Assembly: GCF_042887685.1 (NCBI RefSeq)
Contig: NZ_JBHVOS010000027.1
Span: 3,486 to 67,485 of the forward strand
From: Oerskovia sp042887685
Lineage (GTDB): Bacteria; Actinomycetota; Actinomycetes; Actinomycetales; Cellulomonadaceae
Length of the DNA stretch: 64,000 nucleotides
Direction of reading: 5' to 3'
Shown here: positions 17,652 through 26,856 of the stretch, in pieces
Layout: each line of letters starts with the position of its first letter
Numbering within the stretch: position 1 is the first letter of the stretch
The notes under the pieces: model-generated
Told to the model about the DNA's origin: nothing
The model's database searches: none
Seen by the model: the letters and a program-made list of their open reading frames with translations, nothing else
Made by a program: the position numbers and the translations under genes

Positions 17652-20600
17652 TCAGCCGCAGCTCGCCGCGGCGTGGTCGACCGTGTAGGTGGTGGTCCTC
17701 CCCTCGGAGTCCGTCGCGGTGACCGTGACCTGTCCGGCGGCGATCGACGCCGCACGGGTCGCGAACGACTGGTGGGCCGACTTGCCCGCCGCGACGCCCG
17801 TGAAGGTCTTGGTGCCGTAGGCCGAGCGGACCACGATCGTGACCGGGGCGTCGCCCGAGTTCACGGCCGTGACCGCGAGCGTCACGCGGTTCGCGACGCA
17901 CTTGGGGGCTGCCGAGACCGTCACGGGGACGGTCTCGCCGGCGGGCACGTCGACCGACTGCGTCGTGACGTTGCCTGCCAGGTCGGTCGCGCGGTACGCG
18001 AACGTCACGGCCTCGTCGCCGACGGCGACCGGGGCCTCGTACGCGGCCCAGGTCGTCCCGTCGAGCGAGTACTCGACCGAGGCGATGCCCGAGACGGCGT
18101 CCGTGGCGACGACCTCGACCGTGCGGTCCTCGCGCAGCGTCGCCGCCACGCTCGGGCCGTCGGCGTCGATCTTGACCACCACGTCGGCACCCGTCACGTT
18201 CTCGGTGCCGGCCGAGGCCCGCACCTTGAGCGTGTGCTCGCCCGGGGCCGCCACGACCACGGGGGCCGTGTACTCGGCCCACGCGCCGCCGTCGAGCTGG
18301 TACTCGCGGTAGACCTGCTGGCCGACCGCACCGCCCGTGGTGGCGACCGTGACGGTCACCGGTCCGGTCCACCAGCCGTTCGCGCCCGACGGCGAGGCCG
18401 GGTCGAGCGACCCGCTCACCGTGAGCGGCTCGGCGGCCGGGCCCACGACCTTGAAGTGGTCGAACGTCGCGGTCGCGGAGGCCTGCTGGGCCGCTCCCAG
18501 GGCGTACAGACCGATCTTGGCGTCGGCCAGACCCGGGTTGGTCACCTTCTCGGCGATCTCGGTCCACGTCACGCCGTCGGCGCTGTACGAGCCGGTGAAG
18601 GTCGTGCCCACCTTGGCCAGGCGCAGCCACCACACGCCCTGCGTCAGGTTGTTGACGTTGGGCTGCGGGTTGAGGACGGTCGCGCCGGCCTCGCTGCGCA
18701 TCTCGAGACCACGGTCGACCGCCGCGCCCGGCTGGTTCTTCGTGATGAAGTCCAGCTTGACGTAGTTGTCGTCGTCGCCGTAGAGGATCAGACCACCCTG
18801 CTGGTACTGCTGGTTGAACGTCGAGCCGTCGACCTTGGTCTCGACGGTCCAGTCACCGGCAGGCTGGTCCTGCAGGACGATGTTCGGCACGTCGGTGTTG
18901 CCCGTGCCGTAGATGTCCGTGGGCGTGGTGTCGATCTCGAGCTTGCCGCCCGCGACCCGCAGACCCGACGCGTCGGGACGGACCACCGTGTTCCAGCGGC
19001 AGCCGTCGAGCGACGTCCCCTCGAACTGGTCGTCCGGCCCGGCCGCGGTGGCCGTGTCGTCCGGCGTGATGTGGAACCAGTCGAACTTCGCGTCGACGAC
19101 GTCCGGGACGGAGCCGTCGTTCGCGAACGCGACGAGCCCGATCTTCGGGTTCACGAGCCCGTGCAGCGACTTCGTCTCGGACATGGCCGTGAAGTCCAGG
19201 CCGTCGGCCGAGTAGTACGCCCGCAGGTTCGACCCGTCGCTCGTGTAGCGCACGTAGAACGTGTCCGGGAAGTCCGTCGTGATGTTCACGTTGGACGCTG
19301 CGACCTCGTTCGGCGTGCCGTTCTCCTCGCGGATGAACTGGAAGACGCGCGAGTTCGGGTTGGCCCCGGTCCCACGGCCCTGGATGACCATCTTGGCGTA
19401 GTTGTCACCGTCGCCCCACAGGAGCAGGCCGGCCTGCTGGTACTGCGCGCGTGCCGGGAAGGTGACCTTGGTGGTCGCCGTCCACGGACCCGAGGGCAGG
19501 TCCTGCAGGACGATGTTGGACACCGGTCCCTCGCCCTGGCCGTAGAAGTCCGCCTTGCTCGCGGGGATCACCAGGTGACCGTCGGAGACCGCGAGCTTCT
19601 GGTCCCGGCGGATGATCGTGGACCAGCGGTCCTCGTCCACCGCGGTCCCCGTGAAGTCGTCCGAACGGCCCGAGAAGCACATGACCGGGCCGGTCTCGTT
19701 GACCTTGATGTTCACGTACTTGACCGTGTAGGCGCCGCCGGCGTCGGTCACGCGGACCTGGAGCCGGTAGGTGCCCGCGGCCGTGTACGTGTGCGAGAAC
19801 TCCGGACCGCCGTCGACGAACCCGCCGCCGAGCCCGTCGTCCCACGCGTACACCAGGTCGGACGCCTCGCCGTCGGGGTCGGTGCCCGTCGCGGTCGCGG
19901 TGACCGTCAGCGGGGCCGGACCGACGAGCGTGGGCACGTCGAGCTCGACGTCGGGACGGATGTTGTCCGTCACGCCGCGGCCCTCGATGTCCATCCAGTT
20001 GACGTTGATGCCGCCCGAGAGCAGGACGAAGTAGAGCGTCCCGCTGCCTTCCGGCACGTTCGTCAGCTGCGTCGACACGTCGCGGTAGACCTGCCAGTCG
20101 CCCGTGTTCGGCACGGTGATCCGGCCGATCTCGGGGCCGTCCGCCGCGTCCCAGCGCAGCGAGACGACACCGCCCGCGTTGGGCGAGGCCACGCGCAGGC
20201 TGATCGCCTCGACGTTGGCCAGGCTCACGGGCTCGTGCGCCCACCAGTCACCGGGCTCGATGTAGCCCAGGTTCTGGCCGCCGCCCGCGGAGTCCGAGGT
20301 GGTCTCCTTCTGGACGCCGGGGGTGCCGCCCGTGCCGATCGAGGTCTCACGACCGGTCGAGGTGTAGAACTCCGACTGGACGCGCTTGGGCTGGAGCACC
20401 TGGAGCGCGTTGCCCGTGAGGGGCACGCCGGCGTCGCCGCCGTCGTCCGTGTACGAGCCCTCGATGACCCAGAAGATGTTCGACTCGATGCCGTGCCCCT
20501 CGTCGCGAGCGGTCTGGAGCACGCCCTCGCAGCCGTACAGCTCCTCCATGGGGTGCGCGTGCGAGTCGTGTCCGAGCGAGGTGCGCAGCGCCACCGTGGA

Positions 20601-23183
20601 GCAGTCCACCTCGCCGTCGGGGTCGTCGACCGTGATCCGGTAGCGGACCTGGTCGCCCCACTCGAAGAACCCGCCGTTGTCCGGGAACTCGATCTTCACC
20701 ACGGGCGACTGGTTGCCCACGACGACCGTGACGTTCGCGACGGCGAGCTTGCCGTCCGTGTCGCTCACCGTGAGCTGCGCCGTGTAGGAGCCGTTCTCGG
20801 TGTACGTGTGGGTCGGGTTCGCCTCGGTCGACGGCGCGGAGCCGTCACCGAACGTCCACTGGAGCGAGATGGGCTCGCCCGCCGGGTGGCGGGTGCCCTC
20901 CGAGGAGAACTGGACCGTCAGGGGCGCGGAGCCGCTCGTCACGTCCGCCTGGGCGTGCGCGATGGGCGACGGGTCACCCTGGACGTAGTTGACCTTGTAG
21001 ACCGCGCTCGAGTCGTTGTTGCCGCCGAAGCCCGAGCCCCAGTCGATCACGTAGAGCGCGCCGTCGGGACCGAAGTCGAAGTCCATCGGACGGTCGAAAC
21101 CGTTGGACGGGTCGAGGACGCCCGGCATGATCCGGTTGATGTCGACGATCTGGTCACGCTTGTCGCCGTCAAGCTGGATCGAGAACATCGTGCCGTGGTT
21201 CCACTCGCCGAACAGCGCCTTGCCGTCCCAGTACGCGGGCCACTTCACGTCGGAGTCGAGCTCGGGGTCGAACTCGTACACGGGGCCGCCCATGGGGGCA
21301 CCGCCCCCACCGATCTCGGGGAACTGCGGGTTGGCCGCGCCGGTGTACCAGATCTCGGCAGCGACGGCGGCCGGGAGCTTCTGGATGCCCGTGTTGTTGG
21401 GCGAGTCGTTGGTCGCGCCCGCCGCGCAGTCGAACGACGCACCGGACTGGCCGGTCGCGAAGTTGTAGTCGATGTACGACGTGTTGGCGCCCGTGCAGTA
21501 CGGCCAGCCGTAGAAGCCCGGCTCGCTCACGACGTTCCACTCGACCGCACCACGAGGACCGCGGGCCGGGTCGGCCGCCCCCGAGTCGGGGCCGTAGTCG
21601 GCGACCAGGACGTTGCCCGAGGCCGGGTCGAGACCGATCCGGAACGGGTTGCGGAATCCCATGGCGTAGATCTCGGGGCGCGTCTTGTCCGTGCCCGGGG
21701 CGAACATGTTGCCCTCGGGGACCGTGTACGTCCCGTCGTCCTGCGGCGTGATGCGCAGGACCTTGCCGCGCAGGTCGTTCGAGTTCGCCGACGAGCCCTG
21801 CGCGTCGTAGTTCTTGCGGCCCGCTCGCTCGTCGGTCGGCGTGAAGCCGCCCGACTCGAACGGGTTGGTGTTGTCGCCCGTGGCGAGGATCAGGTTGCCG
21901 TCCTCGTCGAAGATCATGTCCCCGCCCGCGTGGCAGCACGTGTCACGCTGCGTCGCCACGGTCAGGAGCTTCTTCTCGCTCGCCAGGTCGAACGTCTTCG
22001 ACGCCGTGTCGTACGTGAAGCGCGAGATCCTGTTGTGCGGGCCGTCCGACCCGGTGTTCGCGGGCGACCAGTAGGCGTACAGCCAACCGTTCGCGGCGAA
22101 GTCCGGGTCGAGCACCAGGCCGAGCAGACCGTCCTCGTTCGCCTGCGTCACGTTGAGCGTGAGCGCCGTCGAGGTGACGTTGGCGTCGTGGTCGATGCGG
22201 CGGACGCGGCCGTCACGCTCGGCGTAGAACACCGTGCCGTCGGGTGCGACGTCGAGCATCATCGGGTTGCTCGTGTCCTCGTCGAGCGCGACGCGCTCGA
22301 AGCTCGCGCTCTGCGTCGCGTTGCAGTCCGAGTCGACGACGCCCGCGGCGGTCTGGATGCCGCCCAGCAGGTGCTCGACGAAGTTCGGCTCGGTGTAGCT
22401 GGCCTGCGTGTGGCCGCCACCGGTGTACCAGGAGCGTCCGCCCTCGTAGGTCTGGCACCAGGCGATCGGGTGGTCGGAGCCCATCTTGGCGCTGCCCGCG
22501 TCGTAGGACGTCTCGTCGAGGCTCGCGAGCACGTGGACCTTGTCGCGCGGGCTCGTGCGGAAGTTGTACCACTCGTCGTGCCGGTCCCACCGGGACGGCA
22601 GGTGCGCGGTCGAGGGGTGGACCCCGTCCTCGACCTTGATCGTGGCGTCCTGGTTCTGCGGGTGACCGGAGAAGTAGGCGCCCACGAGGCCGCCGTACCA
22701 GGGCCAGTCGTACTCGGTGTCGGAGGCCGCGTGCACGCCGGCGTAGCCGCCGCCGTTCGCGATGTACCGCTCGAACGAGGCCTGCTGCTCGGTGTTGAGC
22801 ACGTCGCCGGTCGTCGAGAGCCAGATCACGACCTCGTACTGGGCGAGGTTCGCGTCGTTGAAGTCGGCCGCGTCCTCCGTGACGTCGACCGTGAAGCCGT
22901 TCTCGGTGCCGAGCTTCTCGATCGCCGTGATCCCGGCAGGGATCGCGTCGTGCCGGAACCCGGCGGTCTTGGAGAAGATCAGCGCGTCGAAGGGCGCCGC
23001 AGCGGCCTCCGGGGCGGCCGCGACGGACGCGGCGGGCTGGACGGAGCTGAGGGCGGCGCCCGGTTCAGCGGCGAATGCCGCCGCCCCGGTCGCCATGGAC
23101 AGTGGGAGGGCCACCGCGGTAGCGGCGACGGCCGCGACCGTGCGCATCGTTGCGCGCGGTGCTCTCCAGAGCACGTTTCTCAC
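17652..23183 (-). CDS. Giant secreted ThuA / GSDH-type beta-propeller / PKD / LamG-like protein (second)
   Basis: An 1843-aa exported paralogue of the 1432-7500 product. The signal peptide includes the hydrophobic TVAAVAATAVALPLSM core. It is followed by ThuA (FDALIFSKTAGFRHDA onward), a GSDH-type propeller with a CysCys motif (DTCCHAGGDM), a PKD (WTFGDGS, HTYTENGSY), a CBM6-like region, a second PKD-like domain (YAWDDG), two LamG/DUF1349-like modules, Ig-like repeats and the same C-terminal domain ending ASCG. The GTG at 23183 has AAGGAG 6 nt upstream, an arrangement better than the internal ATG twelve codons on. It is the last gene of importer operon B. The cargo of binding modules suggests attachment to polysaccharide or cell surface. 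The enzymatic reaction is not proven. Confidence 0.85.
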   Translation of the reverse strand: MRNVLWRAPRATMRTVAAVAATAVALPLSMATGAAAFAAEPGAALSSVQPAASVAAAPEAAAAPFDALIFSKTAGFRHDAIPAGITAIEKLGTENGFTVDVTEDAADFNDANLAQYEVVIWLSTTGDVLNTEQQASFERYIANGGGYAGVHAASDTEYDWPWYGGLVGAYFSGHPQNQDATIKVEDGVHPSTAHLPSRWDRHDEWYNFRTSPRDKVHVLASLDETSYDAGSAKMGSDHPIAWCQTYEGGRSWYTGGGHTQASYTEPNFVEHLLGGIQTAAGVVDSDCNATQSASFERVALDEDTSNPMMLDVAPDGTVFYAERDGRVRRIDHDANVTSTALTLNVTQANEDGLLGLVLDPDFAANGWLYAYWSPANTGSDGPHNRISRFTYDTASKTFDLASEKKLLTVATQRDTCCHAGGDMIFDEDGNLILATGDNTNPFESGGFTPTDERAGRKNYDAQGSSANSNDLRGKVLRITPQDDGTYTVPEGNMFAPGTDKTRPEIYAMGFRNPFRIGLDPASGNVLVADYGPDSGAADPARGPRGAVEWNVVSEPGFYGWPYCTGANTSYIDYNFATGQSGASFDCAAGATNDSPNNTGIQKLPAAVAAEIWYTGAANPQFPEIGGGGAPMGGPVYEFDPELDSDVKWPAYWDGKALFGEWNHGTMFSIQLDGDKRDQIVDINRIMPGVLDPSNGFDRPMDFDFGPDGALYVIDWGSGFGGNNDSSAVYKVNYVQGDPSPIAHAQADVTSGSAPLTVQFSSEGTRHPAGEPISLQWTFGDGSAPSTEANPTHTYTENGSYTAQLTVSDTDGKLAVANVTVVVGNQSPVVKIEFPDNGGFFEWGDQVRYRITVDDPDGEVDCSTVALRTSLGHDSHAHPMEELYGCEGVLQTARDEGHGIESNIFWVIEGSYTDDGGDAGVPLTGNALQVLQPKRVQSEFYTSTGRETSIGTGGTPGVQKETTSDSAGGGQNLGYIEPGDWWAHEPVSLANVEAISLRVASPNAGGVVSLRWDAADGPEIGRITVPNTGDWQVYRDVSTQLTNVPEGSGTLYFVLLSGGINVNWMDIEGRGVTDNIRPDVELDVPTLVGPAPLTVTATATGTDPDGEASDLVYAWDDGLGGGFVDGGPEFSHTYTAAGTYRLQVRVTDAGGAYTVKYVNIKVNETGPVMCFSGRSDDFTGTAVDEDRWSTIIRRDQKLAVSDGHLVIPASKADFYGQGEGPVSNIVLQDLPSGPWTATTKVTFPARAQYQQAGLLLWGDGDNYAKMVIQGRGTGANPNSRVFQFIREENGTPNEVAASNVNITTDFPDTFYVRYTSDGSNLRAYYSADGLDFTAMSETKSLHGLVNPKIGLVAFANDGSVPDVVDAKFDWFHITPDDTATAAGPDDQFEGTSLDGCRWNTVVRPDASGLRVAGGKLEIDTTPTDIYGTGNTDVPNIVLQDQPAGDWTVETKVDGSTFNQQYQQGGLILYGDDDNYVKLDFITKNQPGAAVDRGLEMRSEAGATVLNPQPNVNNLTQGVWWLRLAKVGTTFTGSYSADGVTWTEIAEKVTNPGLADAKIGLYALGAAQQASATATFDHFKVVGPAAEPLTVSGSLDPASPSGANGWWTGPVTVTVATTGGAVGQQVYREYQLDGGAWAEYTAPVVVAAPGEHTLKVRASAGTENVTGADVVVKIDADGPSVAATLREDRTVEVVATDAVSGIASVEYSLDGTTWAAYEAPVAVGDEAVTFAYRATDLAGNVTTQSVDVPAGETVPVTVSAAPKCVANRVTLAVTAVNSGDAPVTIVVRSAYGTKTFTGVAAGKSAHQSFATRAASIAAGQVTVTATDSEGRTTTYTVDHAAASCG

Positions 23184-23344
23184 CAAGGACTCCTTGTGAT
23201 GATGGGACAAGGGTGCTGCGCTCCGGGGCGACGACGGCATCGGCCATGACCCGTCGTCGCCGGTGACGGACCTGCTCCGCCGGGCATCTCGCACCACGTT
23301 CCACGTGGCTCCCCCGCCGGGTCGGCGGGACGGTGGACCTCCTC

Positions 23345-24520
23345 TCAGACCTGCTGCCAGTCGCTGTCGGACGCAGCGCTGCGCTCGACGGCGTGAAGGA
23401 TCCGCTGGACGGCGAGGCCGTCCGCGAAGGACGGGGTGGGCTGGGTGCCGGCCGCGACGTCGCGCACGAGGTCGACGGCCTGGTGCGTGAACGCGTGCTC
23501 GTAGCCGAGGCCGTGGCCCGCGGGCCACCAGCTCGCGATGTACGCGTGCTGGGGCTCGGTCACGACGATCCGCCGGAAGCCTGCGACCTGCGGGTCGTCC
23601 GACGCGTCGAAGAAGTGCAGGACGTTCATGTCCTCGAAGTCGAACGCCACCGAGCCGCGCGAGCCGTTGATCTCGAGCCGGATCGCGTTCTTGCGCCCGT
23701 AGGCGAAGCGGGTGGCCTCGAAGACCCCCAGCCCGCCGCCCGTGAGCCGCGCGAGGAACACCGCGGCGTCGTCGACCGTGACAGGCCCCTTCTCGGTGCC
23801 GGCGGTGCCGGACAGGCCCGAGAAGCCGGTCGCGATCGGACGCTCGTCGACGAACGTCTCGAGGATGCCCGAGACCCCGGTGATCGACTCGCCCGTGACG
23901 AACTGCGCGAGGTCGATGATGTGGGCACCGATGTCGCCGAGCGCCCCGGACCCGGCCTTGGTCTTGTCGAGGCGCCACGAGAGCGGCACGTTCTCGTCGG
24001 CGATCCAGTCCTGGAGGTACTGGGCGCGCACGTGGCGGATCGTACCGATCCGGCCGTCGACGACGAGCTGGCGCGCGAGCTGGACCGCGGGAACCCGGCG
24101 GTACGTGAAGCCGACCGTGGAGAGCACGCCGCGCTCGGCCGCCGCCTCGGCGGCGGCGACCATGAGCTCGGCCTCGGCGACCGTGTTGGCCAGCGGCTTC
24201 TCGCACAGCACGTGCTTGCCCGCCTCGAGCGCCGCGATCGCGATCTCGGCGTGCGTGTCGCCCGGGGTGCAGATGTCGACCAGGTCGACGTCGTCGCGTG
24301 CCACGAGCTTGCGCCAGTCGGTCTCGACGTCGTCCCAGCCGAGCCTGTGCGCCGCCGCCGTGACCGCTGTGGCGTCGCGGCCGGCCAGCACGCGCATCTC
24401 GGGCGCGAGCGGCAGGTCGAAGAACCGCGGTGCGGTGCGCCATCCCTGCGAGTGGGCAGCCCCCATGAACGAGTACCCGACCATGCCGATCCCGAGGGTC
24501 GGGTGATCGTCTTGCGCCAT
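23345..24520 (-). CDS. Gfo/Idh/MocA-family NAD(P)-dependent dehydrogenase B
   Basis: A 391-aa oxidoreductase with an N-terminal Rossmann motif (GIGMVGYSFMGAAH), the catalytic CEKPLA motif and GDIGAHIIDLAQF in the C-terminal domain. The latter matches the DIG-x-H signature of sugar dehydrogenases in this family. ATG 24520 is chosen for the AAAGGAAG box about 9 nt upstream. The longer open frame upstream lacks one and would run into a hairpin. It lies between the importer B binding-protein gene and the secreted ThuA gene, so it most likely oxidises the sugar brought in by importer B. It is only distantly similar to dehydrogenase A. Confidence 0.88.
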   Translation of the reverse strand: MAQDDHPTLGIGMVGYSFMGAAHSQGWRTAPRFFDLPLAPEMRVLAGRDATAVTAAAHRLGWDDVETDWRKLVARDDVDLVDICTPGDTHAEIAIAALEAGKHVLCEKPLANTVAEAELMVAAAEAAAERGVLSTVGFTYRRVPAVQLARQLVVDGRIGTIRHVRAQYLQDWIADENVPLSWRLDKTKAGSGALGDIGAHIIDLAQFVTGESITGVSGILETFVDERPIATGFSGLSGTAGTEKGPVTVDDAAVFLARLTGGGLGVFEATRFAYGRKNAIRLEINGSRGSVAFDFEDMNVLHFFDASDDPQVAGFRRIVVTEPQHAYIASWWPAGHGLGYEHAFTHQAVDLVRDVAAGTQPTPSFADGLAVQRILHAVERSAASDSDWQQV

Positions 24521-24543
24521 CTCAGGCACTTCCTTTCGTGGTG

Positions 24544-24593
24544 GACGTCGCGGGCGGGGCACCCACCGGGCGCAGCTCCCCGCCCGCGACGTC
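24544..24593 (-). terminator. Hairpin between binding-protein and dehydrogenase genes of operon B
   Basis: Perfect 16-bp arms (GACGTCGCGGGCGGGG / CCCCGCCCGCGACGTC) lie 15 nt after the binding-protein stop. This mirrors the twin hairpins after the importer A binding-protein gene and suggests the same differential-expression device. Confidence 0.6.
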
Positions 24594-24608
24594 AGCGGTG
24601 GGACGTGC

Positions 24609-25670
24609 TCAGGACTGGAAGGCCGACGGCAGGTACTCGTCGACGTTGTCCTTGGTCACGACCGGCGCGTACAGCTGGATCTGGCGCGGGACGCCCATCG
24701 AGGCGAGGTCGCTCATCGACTTGCCCTGGACCGCGAGGCGGGCGAGCTTGATGCCGTCGGCGGCCTGCGTGGACGGGTAGACGACCGTGGCCTGCAGGAC
24801 CGTGTCGCCCGCCTTGATGTCCTCCATGACGTCCTTCGAGCCGGCGCCGCCGACCATGAAGAACTCGTCACGGCCCGCCGCGTCGATCGCGGAGAGCACG
24901 CCGATGCCCTGGTCGTCGTCGTGGTTCCAGATCGCGTCGATCTTGGGTGCGGCCTGGAGGAGGTTCGACGCGGCCTGCTCGCCGCCCTGGACGGTGAAGT
25001 CCGCCGCGACGCGGTTGCTCACGTCGAGCCCGCAGCCCTTGAGCGCGTCGGCGAAGCCCTGGCTGCGGTCCTGCGTCAGGGGCAGCGAGTCGATGCCCGC
25101 GATCTCGGCGACGACGGCATCCGGGTTGTCGCCGAGCTGCTCGCAGATGTACGTGCCGGCGCTCACGCCCATGCCGTAGTTGTCGCCGAGGACGGTGGCG
25201 CGCGCGGCGAACGGGCTGGAGAACTCGCGGTCGACGTTGATGACCGTGATCCCGGCCTCCATGGCGTCGGTCGCGACCTCGGTCAGGGCGGCGCCGTCGA
25301 ACGGCAGGATGACGATCGCGTCGACGCCGTCGTTGATGAAGGTCTCGATCTGGCTGATCTGGAGGTTGACGTCGTTGGTGCCCTCGGCGACCTTGAGCTC
25401 GACGTCGTCGTACTTGGCGGCCTCGGCCTGGGCGGCCTTGGTGATGGCTCCCATCCAGCCGTGGTCGGCGGCCGGGGCCGAGAAGCCGATGACGACCTTG
25501 TCGCCCGACGCGTCGTTGTCGGACGACGCGACAGGGGCGGCGGCGGCGCCGGTCTCCTCGGCCTGCGGGGTGTTCGAGGTGCAGGCCGAGGCGAACAGCG
25601 CGACCGAGGTGAGGGCCACGGTGGCGAGGGCCAGGCGGCGACGCGCCGAGGTGCGGGTACGAGCGGACAT
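24609..25670 (-). CDS. Sugar ABC transporter substrate-binding lipoprotein (importer B)
   Basis: A 353-aa RbsB-like type-1 binding protein. A twin-Arg-like basic start and hydrophobic core end in a lipobox with Cys30 (LFASAC), so it is lipid-anchored. Core motifs include IGFSAPAADHGWMGAI, VDAIVILPFDGAAL, ITVINVDREF and DAIWNHDDDQGIGVL, all typical of ribose/galactose binders. ATG 25670 has AAGGGAGA upstream. The substrate is unknown. The ligand-contact Asn-His-Asp-Asp stretch and Arg of NVDREF are conserved with ribose-class proteins, but the neighbours (dehydrogenase, ThuA protein) point to another sugar. Confidence 0.9.
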   Translation of the reverse strand: MSARTRTSARRRLALATVALTSVALFASACTSNTPQAEETGAAAAPVASSDNDASGDKVVIGFSAPAADHGWMGAITKAAQAEAAKYDDVELKVAEGTNDVNLQISQIETFINDGVDAIVILPFDGAALTEVATDAMEAGITVINVDREFSSPFAARATVLGDNYGMGVSAGTYICEQLGDNPDAVVAEIAGIDSLPLTQDRSQGFADALKGCGLDVSNRVAADFTVQGGEQAASNLLQAAPKIDAIWNHDDDQGIGVLSAIDAAGRDEFFMVGGAGSKDVMEDIKAGDTVLQATVVYPSTQAADGIKLARLAVQGKSMSDLASMGVPRQIQLYAPVVTKDNVDEYLPSAFQS

Positions 25671-25800
25671 GAGGATCTCCCTTGATTCTGGTCCTGCTGG
25701 TGCTGGTTGGGACGGGACGTGCTGGGGTCCGGCCCCGGGGGGGCGGAGCCGTGGTGCCGCAGTGCGGTGGTGCGGTGCGAGAAGCCCCGACGGCGGGGCG

Positions 25801-26856
25801 TCAGGCCGATCTGGCGCGCGAGGCGAAGCGCTGCTGGAGGAGCACGGCGACCACGATGATCACGCCCTTCGCGACGGCCTGGGCCGACGTCGACATGTTG
25901 TTCTGCGTGAAGACGTTGGTCAGCGTGGTGAAGATGAGGACACCGAGCACGGTGCCGACGATCGTGCCGCGACCACCCACGAGGAGCGTCCCGCCGACGA
26001 CGACCGCCGCGATGACGTCGAGCTCGTAGAACAGGCCGTTCGTCGAGGACCCGGCCGTCGTGCGGGCGAGCATCATGACGGCCGCGATGCCGGTCGTGAG
26101 ACCGACCAGGCCGTAGAGGTACATCGTGTGGCGCTTCACCTTGATGCCCGCGAGCCGGGCCGCCTCGGGGTTCCCGCCGACGGCGACCGTGCGGCGGCCG
26201 AACGTCGTGCGGTTGAGGAGGAACCAGCCCGCGACCGCCACGACCGCGAACATCCACACGAGCACGGGGACGCCGAGCAGGTCCGCGCGGAAGAAGTCGA
26301 GGAACGCGTCGACCTCGGTGACGCGCTGCGTCTGCCGGTTGGAGATCATCTCGGCGAGACCACGGGCGCCCACCATCATGGCGAGGGTCGCCATGAATGC
26401 GACGACCTTGCCGTAGGCGACGAGGACACCGTTGATCAGGCCGCACGCCGTGCCGACCGCGAGCGCCACGCCGACCATGACGATCCAGTGGGTGTCGGCG
26501 GCCATGGTCTGGGTCGCGAGCGTGCTCGCCCAGACCGTGGCCAGCCCCATGACGGACCCGACGGACAGGTCGATCCCGCCGCCCGTGATGACGAAGGTCA
26601 TCCCGATGCTCAGGACGCCCAGGACGGCGGCCAGGCGCAGGATCGTCAGCAGGTTGTTGACGTTCGCGAAGTTCTCCCCCGCGGTCGCGTACCCGACGAC
26701 GCACAGCGCGACGAGCGCCACGACGAGGCCGATGTTCCGGCCGACCGATCCACTGAACAAATTGCGGCGCGACCGTCTGCCCTCGGGGACCTCGGAGCTC
26801 GGGGCGTGCCCCGGTCCGTCCACGACGGCGGCGCGAGCCACCTCCTGCTCGCTCAT
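25801..26856 (-). CDS. Sugar ABC transporter permease (importer B), RbsC family
   Basis: A 351-aa RbsC-like permease with about ten membrane helices. Signature segments are FVITGGGIDLSVGSVMG and VVVGGTLLVGGRGTIVGT. The N-terminal ~35 residues are hydrophilic. ATG 26856 overlaps the ATPase stop (ATGA), so the two are translationally coupled. It is the only permease gene of this importer and presumably forms a homodimer, unlike importer A. Confidence 0.9.
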   Translation of the reverse strand: MSEQEVARAAVVDGPGHAPSSEVPEGRRSRRNLFSGSVGRNIGLVVALVALCVVGYATAGENFANVNNLLTILRLAAVLGVLSIGMTFVITGGGIDLSVGSVMGLATVWASTLATQTMAADTHWIVMVGVALAVGTACGLINGVLVAYGKVVAFMATLAMMVGARGLAEMISNRQTQRVTEVDAFLDFFRADLLGVPVLVWMFAVVAVAGWFLLNRTTFGRRTVAVGGNPEAARLAGIKVKRHTMYLYGLVGLTTGIAAVMMLARTTAGSSTNGLFYELDVIAAVVVGGTLLVGGRGTIVGTVLGVLIFTTLTNVFTQNNMSTSAQAVAKGVIIVVAVLLQQRFASRARSA

